Positions 1 to 11,089 of a stretch of DNA of 64,000 nt are shown in pieces. Source of the stretch: Conchocele bisecta (lineage: Eukaryota; Mollusca; Bivalvia; Lucinida; Thyasiridae); NCBI GenBank assembly GCA_029237695.1, contig CM055265.1:74782013-74846012 (forward strand), in the 5' to 3' direction. A program made the position numbers and the translations under genes. Positions within the stretch are counted from its first letter, which is position 1; each line of letters opens with the position of its first letter. The notes beneath the pieces were generated by a model that saw nothing but the letters and a program-made list of their open reading frames with translations, did no database searches and was not told the DNA's origin.

Positions 1-680
1 ATGCAAAAACCCAATTAAAATCAGAGCCAATGCGTAGCGTACTCCCTCAAATGTATTTTCAGTCTGTCTGCTAGATTTGTTCATATACAATCCTACAAAA
101 TCATCGCAGATGATCTGTGCGGTTGGCCATTCATTGTTTACAAAATCTGGTCCTGGCACAATCTCTCGATGTATTTCACAGATACCGGCTGAAAACCAGT
201 CTTCGAGTGTGTTCACTGTTTGTCATTCAGATAATTTTTTCTATATTATAGTGCGCGAAATGTAAATGCTATTGCACAAATTTATACTGTTGACTGTGGT
301 GTACCGATCATATAGTGCAAACCGTTGCATATAAAGCGGAAAACGTGCAGCTGATTTTTACCATATTCTGAATAACTTTTTACCACTATCGGAATGTGAT
401 AAAATAATGTGCTGTAGTGTACATGTAGCAATTAATCGCAAAATTGACGAAGTCCGACATCCAGAACTGCAATGGTGTCGGCTAATTCTACGCAAATTCC
501 AAACAAACTGAAATGTCGGTAACATTCCCATATTCAAATTCTGTGAATATCGGAGCTCCAGATAAGGTGTGTATTTGCTTAAATACCCATTAAAATTGCC
601 AAAAACCCAATTGAAATCAGAAGTGAGTATCAAAAAGCAATGAAAAATTTGTGGTAACTTTATCATGCTACAGAAAACAA
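1..680. other. AT-rich stretch, no gene recognised
   Basis: I see no convincing coding region. Around 550-575 there is a GCTCCAGATAAGGTG motif that is also the terminal motif of the palindromic family at 43333-43695, so a fragment of that element is probably here. A segment near 430-475 (GAAGTCCGACATCCAGAA) resembles one near 8860-8885. Confidence 0.4.
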
Positions 681-833
681 TAAACAGACCACAAAGATAG
701 CATATTTTCTTATTTGTTCATGAAAACACATTCTTTGCATTTCATTAGAATTGTCTCCAAGGAGACAATTCTAATGAAATGCCAAGACATGTTTCCATTT
801 TGAAGCAAACTATTCAATAATTGCGGTCTGCTG
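681..833. mobile_element. Foldback MITE, family F1 (CAGCAGAC ends)
   Basis: Near-palindromic element with ends ACAGACCACAA and TTGCGGTCTGCTG. Its centre, about 737-782, is an almost perfect hairpin built on CATTTCATTAGAATTGTCTC. Related copies lie near 40125, 40723, 42036, 56326 and 56680, some with the clearer end TTGTCGTCTGCTG. It is non-coding, so any movement would need a transposase supplied in trans. Confidence 0.7.
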
Positions 834-1065
834 ATGTGCAAACAGTAGTGTGATTTTAATTTACCCAATTAAAATTTTGAAATACCCAATTGCTTCAGAA
901 ATGATGGGAGTGACAATACTCAATTACTAATTCCTTATATGGAGCCGTGGAATATTCAACGAAATTCAAAGAAGTCTGTGCAGGTGAAATGTCATAAAGT
1001 TCTGACGTCAGTAAGTGATGTAAATTGTGTAATGTACAACATCACATGTATGTGTAACAGGTGTA

Positions 1066-1178
1066 CACCACATTGTGTTATAAGGAATGAATCCAGGTTA
1101 CCATGGAAGGCTAAGTATAGTCACTGACCTTAACCTTCCATAGTAACCTGGATTAATTCCTTATAACACAATGTGGTG
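1066..1178. mobile_element. Palindromic MITE (CACCACATTGTG ends)
   Basis: The left arm CACCACATTGTGTTATAAGG is matched by its reverse complement at 1159-1178. The arms, about 50 bp, continue through CCAGGTTACCATGGAAGG. The central spacer is short. No internal coding capacity and no target duplication could be fixed by eye. Confidence 0.7.
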
Positions 1179-1189
1179 TTCCTACATGG

Positions 1190-1470
1190 CTACATGGACT
1201 TCAATAGAGGACAAAGGCAGACTATAGAAGGCTCACAAAGGCTGCATGGACTTAGAGAGAATAGACGACAAAGGCTGCTGGATGTAACACCAGACAGCCT
1301 TTGTCATCTATTTTCTAAGCCCAAGTAGCCTTTGTGGTAACTCCAGACAGCCTTTGTCGTCTATTTTTTAAGTTCATGTAGCCATTGTCATACATTCATT
1401 GTCGTCTATTTTCTAGTTCCTCGTAGCCGTTGTGGCCCCTCTAGCATTTGTTGACACTTTGCTATATAAA
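1190..1470. repeat. Imperfect inverted repeat rich in CAAAGGCTG / CAGCCTTTG
   Basis: The left side repeats ACAAAGGCTGC-like words and the right side repeats CAGCCTTTGTCGTCTATTTT several times, giving an imperfect foldback. It may be the decayed body of a hairpin element. No reading frame is conserved between the units. Confidence 0.5.
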
Positions 1471-1744
1471 TTAAGCATTTGTCCTATCCCTAGTCGCTAA
1501 TGAAGCGGGGTAGCAATTTTGTTTCTATATGCTAATGGGTAAAGTTAATTACAATCAACACTTATAATGGGAATATTTTTTCTTATTTCTCTGCCAATTT
1601 GTTACAAAATTTAAATAACAATGATGGAATGTGCAGACAGATAGACGATAATCAGAACAGATTTAGCTTCGCCACTGAATGATGATCACAATTTAAATTT
1701 TATCACAGGTCTGCCGGACTTGTTGCTTGTAAAATACAAAGGTC

Positions 1745-2010
1745 CGACATTAAAATTTGCAGGTGCAGGACATTGGACCAGGTTCTACCCAGTTACCCCC
1801 TCTCTTCTTCTCGCCTCCCATGCACCAGACACTGCGCGGAATTACTGGACCGTATTGGACCTAAGCAGTGTCCCATTTCGGCACTCATTTATACACATCT
1901 GCCCGCTCTGCACTAACATATCACATAAACAATTCAAAATTAGGCCTTTTTGGACTTATATGTCGGGTATGGAAGGTCATCGAGCCAATTCCCACCCTTA
2001 AATATAAGAA
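1745..2010 (+). repeat. Dispersed repeat R1, plus-strand copy
   Basis: This segment shares long diverged similarity with the reverse complement of about 10590-10870. Shared words include GCACTAACATATCACATAAA-like and ACTGCGCGGAATTACTGGAC. Two copies in opposite orientation 9 kb apart indicate a dispersed element. The frames here are not conserved as protein between copies. Its class is not recognised; an untranslated part of a retroelement or a SINE is possible. Confidence 0.55.
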
Positions 2011-2199
2011 GAAAAAAACCTTGGACAAGTGCTATTTTCAGGCCCTGCCAATGACAAAGTATGTATATTTATACCACAACCATTGCTCCATGTAGCATAA
2101 TAAAGGGGGTTGAATAAATGTTGTTTATATCTGAAATAACCCAATATACCTGAAGTAGCCTAATATACATGAAGTGCCGATTTTGCCTTTCTTTTTTTC

Positions 2200-2560
2200 A
2201 CCTTTGACCCCGAATCGCGGCCTCTGATTGGTCATTCTCAACAGCAAATTCAAGATGGCAGCGGATTTTAAAATCAAAATCGCTGTCGATTCAGTCAAAT
2301 TTTGTCCATTTTTACAGTATATGCGATATAACCAAGGACACGGGCATGTCCGTCATGATTTTAATGCTTATTATGACAACTGTGGAGTCGAAAGCCAGCC
2401 AATATTGAAGCTCATCGTAAATAAATCGAAGATTTAATTAGACACAATGCCGAATCTACCTAGCGTGGACACCGCCATTTTGCTTTGAATGACGTCGCTA
2501 GATTTGTGACGTATAGCGAGGGAATGACGTCAAAAACATGGCGTCACACACGTTCAACAA
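2200..2560. promoter_or_regulatory. Promoter-like patch: inverted CCAAT, YY1-like and CRE motifs
   Basis: CTGATTGGTCA (inverted CCAAT) lies near 2223, followed by CAAGATGGC near 2250, an activating YY1-like initiator word that would also place an ATG in good context. From 2470 to 2550 there are several TGACGT words, including TGACGTCA near 2526, and CCGCCATTTTG. An open frame of about 60 codons starts near 2253 but I recognise no domain. This is motif content only; no transcript is shown. Confidence 0.3.
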
Positions 2561-2582
2561 TTAAGTTCAATATGCCGTATAA

Positions 2583-2735
2583 ATTCAATATATGATTAGT
2601 GCTGTCGAATATAACATATTCGGTTTCGTCACAACTTCATTGGGGCTCGCTAAAGCTCGCCCTAATACAGCTGTCTAAGGCTCAACCGAATATATTTTAT
2701 ATTTGACGGCACTAACCATATATTTACTATGTATA
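2583..2735. mobile_element. Palindromic MITE
   Basis: ATATGATTAGTGCTGTCGAA on the left is mirrored by TTTGACGGCACTAACCATAT on the right, and the inner arms are CATATTCGGTT and AACCGAATAT. Arms are about 50 bp with a spacer of about 50 bp. Non-coding. Confidence 0.6.
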
Positions 2736-3354
2736 CTTACATGTGTATTATTGGCCTATGAATGTTTTTAACACGACTGTGAAGTGTTAAACTCACTGTG
2801 TCGCAAAATGCGAGGACAGATTGGGTTGTTATTGTGACCAATGTTTATATTAAAGGGGTCTCAGCTCTACCGTTTACAGAAAATATAAAAGACAAATGAA
2901 ATTCTGGAAGTCGGCGTGACGTATCACTAGTCACGTGACCCGATATGTTTGGGGAAAATCGATACATTTTGCTCTAAAAAACATCATTTTTATGCCAGAA
3001 TATTTCACATTTAGAACTACAAAAATACTAAGTGGTGATAAGAATATTTTTTAATGACCATTTAACATTATAAATCTGCATTTAATTTGATTTAGCAATT
3101 AGAATTAAGTTGTTTGAAGCTTTCAAAAATTATTAAATTATATAGGAAACGGGTCAGATTTCCTACTGCGCTCCTCGACAGGGTAGATAATTATTGATAC
3201 CGGAGGTTTCGGTAAATGACCAGTTCGGTAAATTGATATTATAGTGTGAATGGTTTGGAGGTTTCGGTAAAATGATACAATAGAGTAATTAAGGTATGTG
3301 CATGAAGGTAAAAGGATTGGGTTAGGAGCATATTTAAATTCAAACAGGTAAGCA

Positions 3355-3580
3355 CAGGTGCTATCTTTAATGTTAAATGTGCTGGATAAATGTAATTTAT
3401 GTATGTTTGTATATGTATGTGTCACGATTCGTAAGTGAAGATCCTGAGCAGAAGGCAAACAAATAGTCCATAATAGGATCTACACTGTTCGCACAGGTGC
3501 TAGCTTTAATGTTAAATGTGCTGGATAAATGTAATTTATGAATGTTTGTATATGTATATTAAATGTGCTGGATAAATGTG
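3355..3580 (+). repeat. Short direct repeats (TTAAATGTGCTGGATAAATG)
   Basis: A unit of about 65 bp with this core appears at about 3355 and 3491, with a partial third copy at about 3560. The first two are about 136 bp apart. It lies between the outer and middle TIRs, so it may be a subterminal repeat of the outer element. Confidence 0.6.
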
Positions 3581-4505
3581 TGTGTACAGGGCTCAACGTT
3601 AACTTTTTTTTCCACTAGACCAGTCGGGCTAGTACTTTTAGAAACTACTAGCCCTGACCTAATTTGTACTAGCCCTGACCTAGTGAAGCGTAACTTGCAT
3701 TAATTTATCAAAGTTTTTATTAAATTATACATGTAATGATGTATAGTTATTATCAACTAACGTTCCATTGTACTTGTAGGAACTAGGATTCGATTGTACT
3801 GATTGTTTGGTACTACATGCATATAAAGCAGATGTCAATGATAATCAATTATGAAATATTGAAGCGGACAGTTTCGGACAGTTTTGAAACCTATTCAGTG
3901 TGTATTGCAGGAATTTTTAAAGTGGGGCCAGTTGACCCACCTCATACACAAAGTTGGGGACATTTGAAAAACGTATAGGCCATTGTAAATGACAAGAGAC
4001 AATATAATTAATGGAACTACCGTAAATTTCCGGACACCCTTTATTTTCGGACAAGCTCATTTTGTAGAAAATTAATTATTTTCATGTACTCTCAATTTTC
4101 GGACAAGCTAACATTTGATAATATTCTCAAATCGTAAATTTTCGGACACGAAAATAGGCAAGTGCGTCCATAAAATGTGTTGTTGTTGGAGCGTAATTAA
4201 TTTTTGAGTAGCCTAGTACGGTAGCTACAATATGCGTAGCGGTAATCGGCTATTACCGCTACAATGCTCTATTCATTATTCACGTTAGCAAAATATACTT
4301 CCCCATAAACATCGATAAAAGTGACAAAAATAATCTACACATATATGTATATGTATATAAATAAACAATTTCGCAAAATCAGCCCAAAAATGTGTTTATT
4401 TTTTTATATATTTGTCTTTATTCGCAAAATTATTGTCTGGACGTTGCAGCCGTTTCCATCCGCCGCCATCTTTAGTCACGTGATCTCTCATGATTACTCT
4501 AGTTT

Positions 4506-4561
4506 CCATATATGGTAGCGGCGGCCATATTTGGAATGCTGACATACCGCGCGAAACAATG
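4506..4561 (+). promoter_or_regulatory. Two CArG boxes upstream of an ATG
   Basis: CCATATATGG at 4506-4515 and CCATATTTGG at 4525-4534 both fit the SRF/MADS consensus CC(A/T)6GG. An E-box, TCACGTGA, lies just upstream near 4476. They precede an ATG at 4559 set in AACAATGGC. Two perfect CArG matches within 30 bp inside a transposon are unusual, but binding is only inferred. Confidence 0.4.
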
Positions 4562-4774
4562 GCCGCCACAACATGTGTTCATTGTGACAAGCAATTTACA
4601 ACCAAAGGCAAAGGTTTTAGAAGAAAAAGCTTGAATTCAAAATTAAGTGTGATTGACCAAACAATAAAGGAAGTTATTGAAGCCGAATTTGACGTATTAC
4701 TGACACCCGAACAGAAGCAAACGCGCTTATTATTTACTATTTCCGGTGGGTTCGTAGTAAAAGTTGTAGGATGA
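4559..4774 (+). CDS. Exon-like 71-codon segment with a CxxC word, function unknown
   Basis: From the ATG at 4559 the frame runs 71 codons to a TGA at 4772. Residues 6-9 are C-V-H-C, followed by KQFTTKGKGFRRKSLN and then an amphipathic stretch with EVIEAEFDVLL. The start resembles the first exon of a zinc-binding host protein more than a transposase, and it lies on the strand opposite the transposase. A GGTGGG at about 4745 could be a splice donor, after which the remaining frame would be intron. It could be a host exon carried by the element, or chance. Weakly supported. Confidence 0.3.
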   Translation: MAATTCVHCDKQFTTKGKGFRRKSLNSKLSVIDQTIKEVIEAEFDVLLTPEQKQTRLLFTISGGFVVKVVG

Positions 4775-5175
4775 CGTCATGTGTATGTCGCTATAGCCCC
4801 GCCCACTAAACACGTGATTAGGTCCAGATTTGAATGTTTCACATGCGGGGATATCCGAATGAATCTGGAAATGGAAACAATATGGAGAACACACAGAAAA
4901 TATGATGGTCGTTTTTAAAACCCGCGTTTAAAAGCACAACATCGCCATACCATGCTGTTTTGATATGCGCAGGTCAGAAAATAATTATTTATTGTACTTG
5001 TATAGATAATTTCAGGACCGTTTGTATACTAGTTCGATCATAATCGTGTTCCAAAATTCCGCATCTCGAATCGCGTCGCAAACCAAGAAAGTTGCTAACA
5101 TATTTACAGAGCACCGCTTTCATACTGTAGCGAGAGCGGAAGTATGACTATTCATTCTACCTAGCACGGTAGCTG

Positions 5176-5255
5176 GACATAACGGACCCTGGACATAACG
5201 GACCCGATTTCGGACGAAACGGACCCGATTTCTGGACATAACGGACCCGATTCCT
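5176..5255 (+). repeat. Short tandem repeat (GGACATAACGGACCC)
   Basis: About four imperfect units of GGACATAACGGACCCGATTT occur in a row inside the pogo-like element, downstream of the transposase frame. The unit is about 20-27 bp. No function is evident. Confidence 0.7.
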
Positions 5256-5582
5256 GGTAGACATAGACTACCGTAGTACACATTTGTATCTCGTATATTT
5301 GCTGATACTGGGAAATCATCGATTCTTTCTCTTTTCAGCACCCGACCGATCTGGCCCCTTTACAGTCGATTATACGGAATGCCAATTGTAGCATTGTACA
5401 CATAGTATATGAATAAAAATATGATATTAAAAACATTTTATTTATTCATGTATAGATGTAGATCTACGCAGGTCCGTGCAATCCATTATTGTAAACGAGT
5501 GTAGAAAAAAAGTGTAGTAAACGCGTGAGCCATCATCATTCGATGACGCAATGACCGATATCCTGTTCCATCAGCTGCAACG

Positions 5583-6812
5583 TCACGTGACGTCGTCGGT
5601 GAGATGTCCACGGAACGAGTCCATCACTAGCAGCGCGCGCTCCTTGCCGGTGAACTTCAACAAAATTTCATTAATCCACCGTAACATGACAACACTGTCC
5701 ATCCAGCCTTTCTGCTGGACACACACGATCCATCCTTTTGGAACAGGGAATTTTAGTTGACGCTTTCCCTTAAATATTATCATTGGCGGTAGAACGTCAC
5801 CCGCTGCCGTCACAGCAAGCACGATGATGAGATGACGTTTCTCGCTTCCGGTTGTCCGAATTTTGATGGATTTTCGTCCTTTCACATCCACCGTCTTCCC
5901 GGGAACAATGTCAAAGTACATGGGCGTCTCGTCCATGTTGATGATACAATCATCGTCAAACTCGTCCTCCTGACGCTTCTCCTTCACGAACTCGTGAAAC
6001 GACGAGATCTTTTCCTCAAGATCAGCGGGTAGACGCTGTGCCAACGACGTCTTCGCCCGTAACGCCAAATTATGTCGTTTCATGAAATGGTCAGCCCAAT
6101 TCCGGCTGGCCAAAAACGACTTGTCGCTTACGAGTGATCTCGCGTGGTTTGATATATCGTCCACCGTCACAGGAATTTGCTGGCCTCGTTGCTCCATCAC
6201 CCACTGTAGGATTTGGCTGTCAATGTCAGTGCCGTAACTCACAGGCCGCCCAGTATGCTGCAAGTGGCCCTTTTTACTTCTCTGTTCTCCTGCGAAGTCG
6301 GTTTTCAACCAGTCAGAAATTGTACTTTTTGGAATGTCGAGTTGTCGCGCTGTCGCCCTTACTCCGTTGAGTTTCGCGTGAGAGACAACGTCACATTTCT
6401 GTTTCAGATTAAACAATTTGTAATGTCCACGTATTCGTGATGGTGCTACAGGGCCAAACGGTGTTGATTTACAGTCTCTGTCGATGTCATGTGTAGATTT
6501 CCGTGGGGTGGCGGGATGAATGGTGAGAGTCGAATCGGCGGGGGTTGGCTCACTGTCACGAGCAGTGGACGGACCAGCGGTGAGAATAGAATCGACGGCG
6601 GCTGGCTCACTGATACGGGCAGTGGACGGCTCAGCGGTGAGAATTGAATCGAAACAAAGACGTTTTCTCGTGTCACTCTCGGTCTTCACAAGCGGACGTT
6701 TCCTAGGTCGACCCACGGCTCGTTTCGGTGTCGACGTTGGAGTCGGTGCCGTTTTCCACGATTGAGGTATGGCATCCTCGCTGGTTGTATAGCGCTTTAT
6801 AAACTTATCCAT
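5583..6812 (-). pseudogene. pogo/Tigger-type transposase, POGK-like, C-terminally truncated
   Basis: The frame begins with ATG at 6812 and runs 409 codons to a TGA near 5583. Residues 1-60 carry an AT-hook-like GRPRKR. A CENP-B/psq-type helix-turn-helix follows (FNLKQKCDVVSHAKLNGV ... IPKSTISDWLK, about residues 132-170). A second DNA-binding region (about 190-265) ends in WADHFMKRHNL. The DDE region starts at about 290: NMDETPMYFD gives the first catalytic Asp and LLVMDSFRGHLTDDV the second. The TGA comes a few codons later, so the third acidic residue, normally about 30 residues on, is lost and the enzyme should be dead. Family members usually exceed 500 residues. The start is supported by its position and by the lack of an upstream ATG in frame. 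Confidence 0.85.
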
Positions 6813-8841
6813 TCTGACTGGTAAGTTGTAACATTTACTAATAAAAGTGCCGTTAATTACGATGTAATGTATTTATAAGGTAAACGCTACATTGCTCAAT
6901 TTGTGCTTAATTTGAGTACGGTACATTATAAAACGCTAATTGGCAATTTCGGATTGGCCCTCCGTATGATGTGTGCGCCTCATTAAGTTGTTGTACCACA
7001 CTTTTCATTCCTTTATCATACAATCGTCTCCTAATTATGTAAAGCAATTTAATTAATAATAAGCCTGTTTGCTACAGGGATATAATATGGATTAGGCGCC
7101 GCGGATACGTCTCTCACAATATGTGAAAATTAGTACATTTCGCACAAAGACGTTTCGGCCCAGATTCGGCCCAGATTCGGCCGTTGTTTGTGTGTACTAA
7201 TCAAGCAAGCCCAGAAGCGATTTGTAACATTGCCACTGGTTCCCGGTTTTACTGTACAATATTAACCTGCGTTAAACCGTAACCGGGTACCTTCGGGGAT
7301 TTCCCTTGCTTGACGTTTCATGTCGCAAATAAAACATTCTTTAGACTTTCAATACTGATTTTATCATTAAATTGATCAACCAATACACTTCATACTTGAC
7401 TACCAGCAAAATAAAACCTAAATTTTCGGACACCATTTTTTAAGAATTAATTAATATTCCTAATTATTCGGACACTGACAAAAGTAATTAATTAAAAGTG
7501 TCCGGAAATTTACGGTAAATACGGTAACCATCACAGTTTCACGAAACACAGTACTAAGTCATGTTCAAATCGGCTAACATAGTGATCGTGATGATACAGG
7601 TACATGTATGTGTTTGAATGTAATTAGTGTGTCCAACTACTGGTTATGTCGACTACTGGTTATGTAACAATGTAATTTACTAGTTGCATCATTGGAAGGT
7701 TTAACGTTCAAGAAACCACTTGTTTACTTCTGAAAGAGTAATAATAAACTTATAACTACACAAATTAATCATGGAAGTGTCTGGAATGCAGCTAATATTC
7801 ACATCATTACTGAAAACAAGCCAAAAAACGTCAGCAGCAGGTACTTCCGGTTTGAACATTTCGTGTTGTTTTTTTCAATTGGTGACGATTAAATTCACCT
7901 TATTAAACGGCAAATTCTAATTTCCACTGATTCTGCCTCCCAGCCCAACAAAACAAGAACTTTAAGTGACTTAGAATATTCCATATCAGTTGAACTCATT
8001 TTCAATATGCTCATATCAGGGCACAAGATTTATTAGCGATGTGGATGTTAGTAAAAGCACGTGCTCAGCAGCACATTTGATCCACTGTGTGTACTTGCTG
8101 AGTCACTGGCCGATTACATAATCGGCGCAATGAGAATTCATTTTTTTTTTCAAGAGAATTGTATGATCAATACGTACGGTACGCTCTGTTTGCGTATATT
8201 TCTGACAGCTTTCAATCAAAAGCCTGGAGTTGTAAATAAACTATGTTCGAACTGTCAATCAGCGATCTTTCTTGGAAGTTTTGTTTGTTATTACCAGAAA
8301 AATAAAAGGTGAACTAATACTGTTTTATTTTTGGCAGATACTTTGGTCAAATTGGAACACGACCAGTCGGGCTACCGACAATGGTATTCCGGGAAAATTG
8401 ACACGACCGGACCAGATTTTTACTAGACTCGGTCGGTCGGACGTGCCTTAGTGTTGAGCCCTGGTGTATATATGTTACTATTACATTAAATAAAAGATAT
8501 AAACCAAATTGACTTGGTTCATTTTGTTGTGTTCGACGACCTGGAGACATTCGTCTATCGGTAACTGAAAATGCACAATACACATAAAGATTAACTTTTA
8601 CAAAGACAAAATATTAAACAACTGACAGGCCAATATGTCAAAATCGTGATCAAAGAGGTAATAATCAGGTAATTACATTGTTTGGTCACACTTTGCCATG
8701 GTATCCTATTTTTAGGCCTTCACCATTGATCAATTATACTATAATAATCATTTTTACCGAAACCTCCAAACCATTCACAGTATAATATCAATTTACCGAA
8801 CTGGCCATTTACCGAAACCTCTGTAAATCGATAATCATAAC

Positions 8842-10580
8842 CTGCAGGTGCGCGAAATGGATGAAGTCCGACTTCCAGAATAGTAAAACACATCCGTAGA
8901 GCGGAGATTTTCTAAACTAAAATATCCAGCGACATCACGACAGGTTAGTTTCTTAGTTGAACTGTTAATTTAGTGTATGCAAGGCTGAATAATTTTTACT
9001 TCAATTGCTCATTTAATAAGCCGATGAAATGAAAAAAGAAAAACCCTTTTTTCAACAAGTGCCCTGCCATTTGTTCATTCTGGATGATGAAGTAAATGAA
9101 ATAGCTGAAAGAAAGTGTGTGATATAACCACAAAGTTATTTGTAAATGAAAATTTGTACAATTTGTTTCACGTGGACTTCATTTTTCATGGGGGCCGCCA
9201 TCTTGAAATGTTGTTACGGCGAATGCGAACACTGGTCGCAGTGATTTTGTTTAAACTTACCAACTCTTCTTCAGCCATTTTAGTGTCTGGTGTTTTACTT
9301 GGATTATGTTCGATATCTGCGGAAGTAGCGAGTGACGAATACACCAATATAGTCGACAATTAATGAAAACAGCTGATCAAAATTGCATCACTTTTTTCAA
9401 CAGTAGACGGACTTGATTCATTCACTCTGGATACATTTGTAATTTATGGGTATTCGTACCCTGTGCGAAACGTACCACAACATATTATTCCCGTCTGTTT
9501 CAAATTCGCAAATGTATCTTAGCATCATTTGCCCATAGTCATTTCGCATCAATAGCTCTTTATATGAGGTTAATTTGCCAGACTGGAGAAATGTAGCTAA
9601 TGAAATATGCGATCTGTGCATGCATACCTATACAGAATGATAAGATATATATATATATATGCTGTGCACACACAAAAAAAAACCACCTACCTATTTGCCT
9701 GCCTGTCTGATGAACCCGTGATCAGGTAATGTTTATTGGGTTAAGCATGTATATTATGTCGGATTCTAAGTTGCGCACGCTCATGTCACATATGTTTCTC
9801 TTTCTTGGAGAAGCACTCATGCCTGGTCTGGTTATACTGTAATGACTTATGTATACGATGATATTTAACTCCAGGGTTATTAGGTCTATATAAAGTTATC
9901 AACTTCAAAAAGTCTAAACAGTGTCTAGATATACATATACTGAGGTGAACTAGCAGATATTTCCCCTGAAAAACATCGACGAATATTAGATTCTGACTGA
10001 TCATGCATTAATTAATACATGTAAATCAATGTACACTAGCTGCATTATTAAACATTATAGATACATTGTAGATCATGATCAAACTGCACTTGTTCTTTGT
10101 ACTCCGATCTGGATATACACTGCATAAAGAATATACAAATATATCCGACCGCCCTGGTATCTAAAACCGCATGCAATCGGATTAGGTTGCTCAATTGCAA
10201 AATGAAGTAAACAACGTTGTCGTAGATATTTAACTCTCTTGTGTATACATAATGATAGTGGGGCAGAATAAAAATAGCAACTTTGTAAAAAAAAAAAAAG
10301 AGAGTAAAACACCGCCGAGATATATGTTGCCTGCGATGAGCAAGGTGACATTAATTAATTAATAATAATGTACATTTGTAGTGACAATTATATAACACAA
10401 CAGTGTGTAAATCCTGATTAAAATGCAAATATGTACAATCCGATCTCGATCCACACTGCCGTAAAACACTGCCGTTATAAATATTATTTATTTAATTCAG
10501 CAGAACATGTTTGAGATGTTAGCAGTTTCAAATTATGTCCCAAAATTATCCGTTGCTATTTATTATTTATTTATTAGCTT
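8842..10580. other. No gene recognised; possible lone first exon near 9260
   Basis: No coding region with a known domain is seen. On the minus strand, 9278-9260 reads ATGGCTGAAGAAGAGTTG followed at once by GTAAGT, a perfect donor-like word, and a CCGCCATCTTG YY1-like word lies nearby at about 9187. That would make a six-codon first exon (MAEEEL), too short to trust. A short (TA)n run lies at about 9645-9660. Confidence 0.3.
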
Positions 10581-10589
10581 ATAAATAAG

Positions 10590-10870
10590 GGTGGGAATAG
10601 GCTCGATGACCGTCCATACCCGGACATATGTATACATGTACGTCCAAAAAAATTTTGAAGTGTTTTATGTGATATATTTTGGTGCAAGGCCGACAGATGT
10701 GTATAACTGTGTGCCGAAATGGGACACTGCATGCTAAGGTCAAATACAGTCCTGTAATTCCGCGCAGTGTCCCGGTGCACGGGAGACGGGAAGAAGAGAG
10801 AGGGTAACTGGGTAAAACCTGGTACCTGCAGTGCTGCAGAGCAAAATGGGTTCCAGGTAGAACCAATCCA
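10590..10870 (-). repeat. Dispersed repeat R1, minus-strand copy
   Basis: The reverse complement matches 1745-2010 with gaps. Shared words include CGGAATTAC, CCATTTCGGCAC and TATTCCCACCC. The copy continues further (to about 10990) than the plus-strand one, so the true element is longer than 300 bp. The open frames are not conserved between the two copies, which argues against coding. Confidence 0.55.
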
Positions 10871-11089
10871 CCTCTGACGACACTCGACACACAAGTTGGT
10901 ACCGTATAGTCTGTAAAACACGTGTTATTTTCATCCACACAGTTGTCACATCCAGACAGTTCCAAGGCAGGCCGGGGCCAGAAGCAGGCAAGGGCAGGCA
11001 GAAAATTCGGCTGAGCTTGAGCTAATTAACTTGCTGTTATGGTTTAGCTTGTTATATCTGGTTTACTTTCATAAGAATTAAGGTGTGAG

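Larger units (their letters stand above)
4020..7515 (-). mobile_element. pogo/Tigger-type DNA transposon, 3.5 kb
   Basis: The ends are exact inverted repeats, CCGTAAATTTCCGGACAC and GTGTCCGGAAATTTACGG, flanked on both sides by TA, the target used by the Tc1/mariner-pogo superfamily. Each end carries two more internal ATTTTCGGACA words, which look like subterminal transposase binding sites. It contains one transposase reading frame on the minus strand (5583-6812) that is truncated, and a separate exon-like ATG segment on the plus strand (4559-4774). AATAAA words near 5435 could serve the minus-strand gene. Copy status: intact ends, defective gene. Confidence 0.85.
3587..8463. mobile_element. 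Middle TIR element (CAGGGCTCAAC ends), 4.9 kb
   Basis: The left end CAGGGCTCAACGTTAAC is followed by words such as AGTCGGGCTAGTA. The right end reads GTGTTGAGCCCTG preceded by CAGTCGGGCTA. Ends of this type, with GGGCTAGT words inside, are common in molluscan repeats as I remember them. The pogo-like element sits inside. No independent coding region is seen for it. Confidence 0.5.
3187..8836. mobile_element. Outer TIR element (AGGTTTCGGTAAA ends), 5.65 kb
   Basis: About 80 bp at 3187-3274 recur as the reverse complement at 8750-8836. Each arm holds three TTCGGTAA words around the shared core TTGATATTATA. This pair encloses two further TIR pairs (3587/8463 and 4020/7515), so it is either a large element that received two later insertions or two MITE copies in opposite orientation. 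No transposase specific to this pair is recognised. Target duplication not resolved. Confidence 0.55.

Noticed and set aside
2895..8885. A further TIR pair from TTCTGGAAGTCGG at 2905 and CCGACTTCCAGAA at 8870
   Set aside because: Only about 14 bases match and the flanks do not; the word also appears near 450, so it is probably a scrap of another repeat.
9260..9278. A six-codon first exon (MAEEEL then GTAAGT) as a gene
   Set aside because: Too short to support without transcript data; mentioned only within the gene-free stretch.
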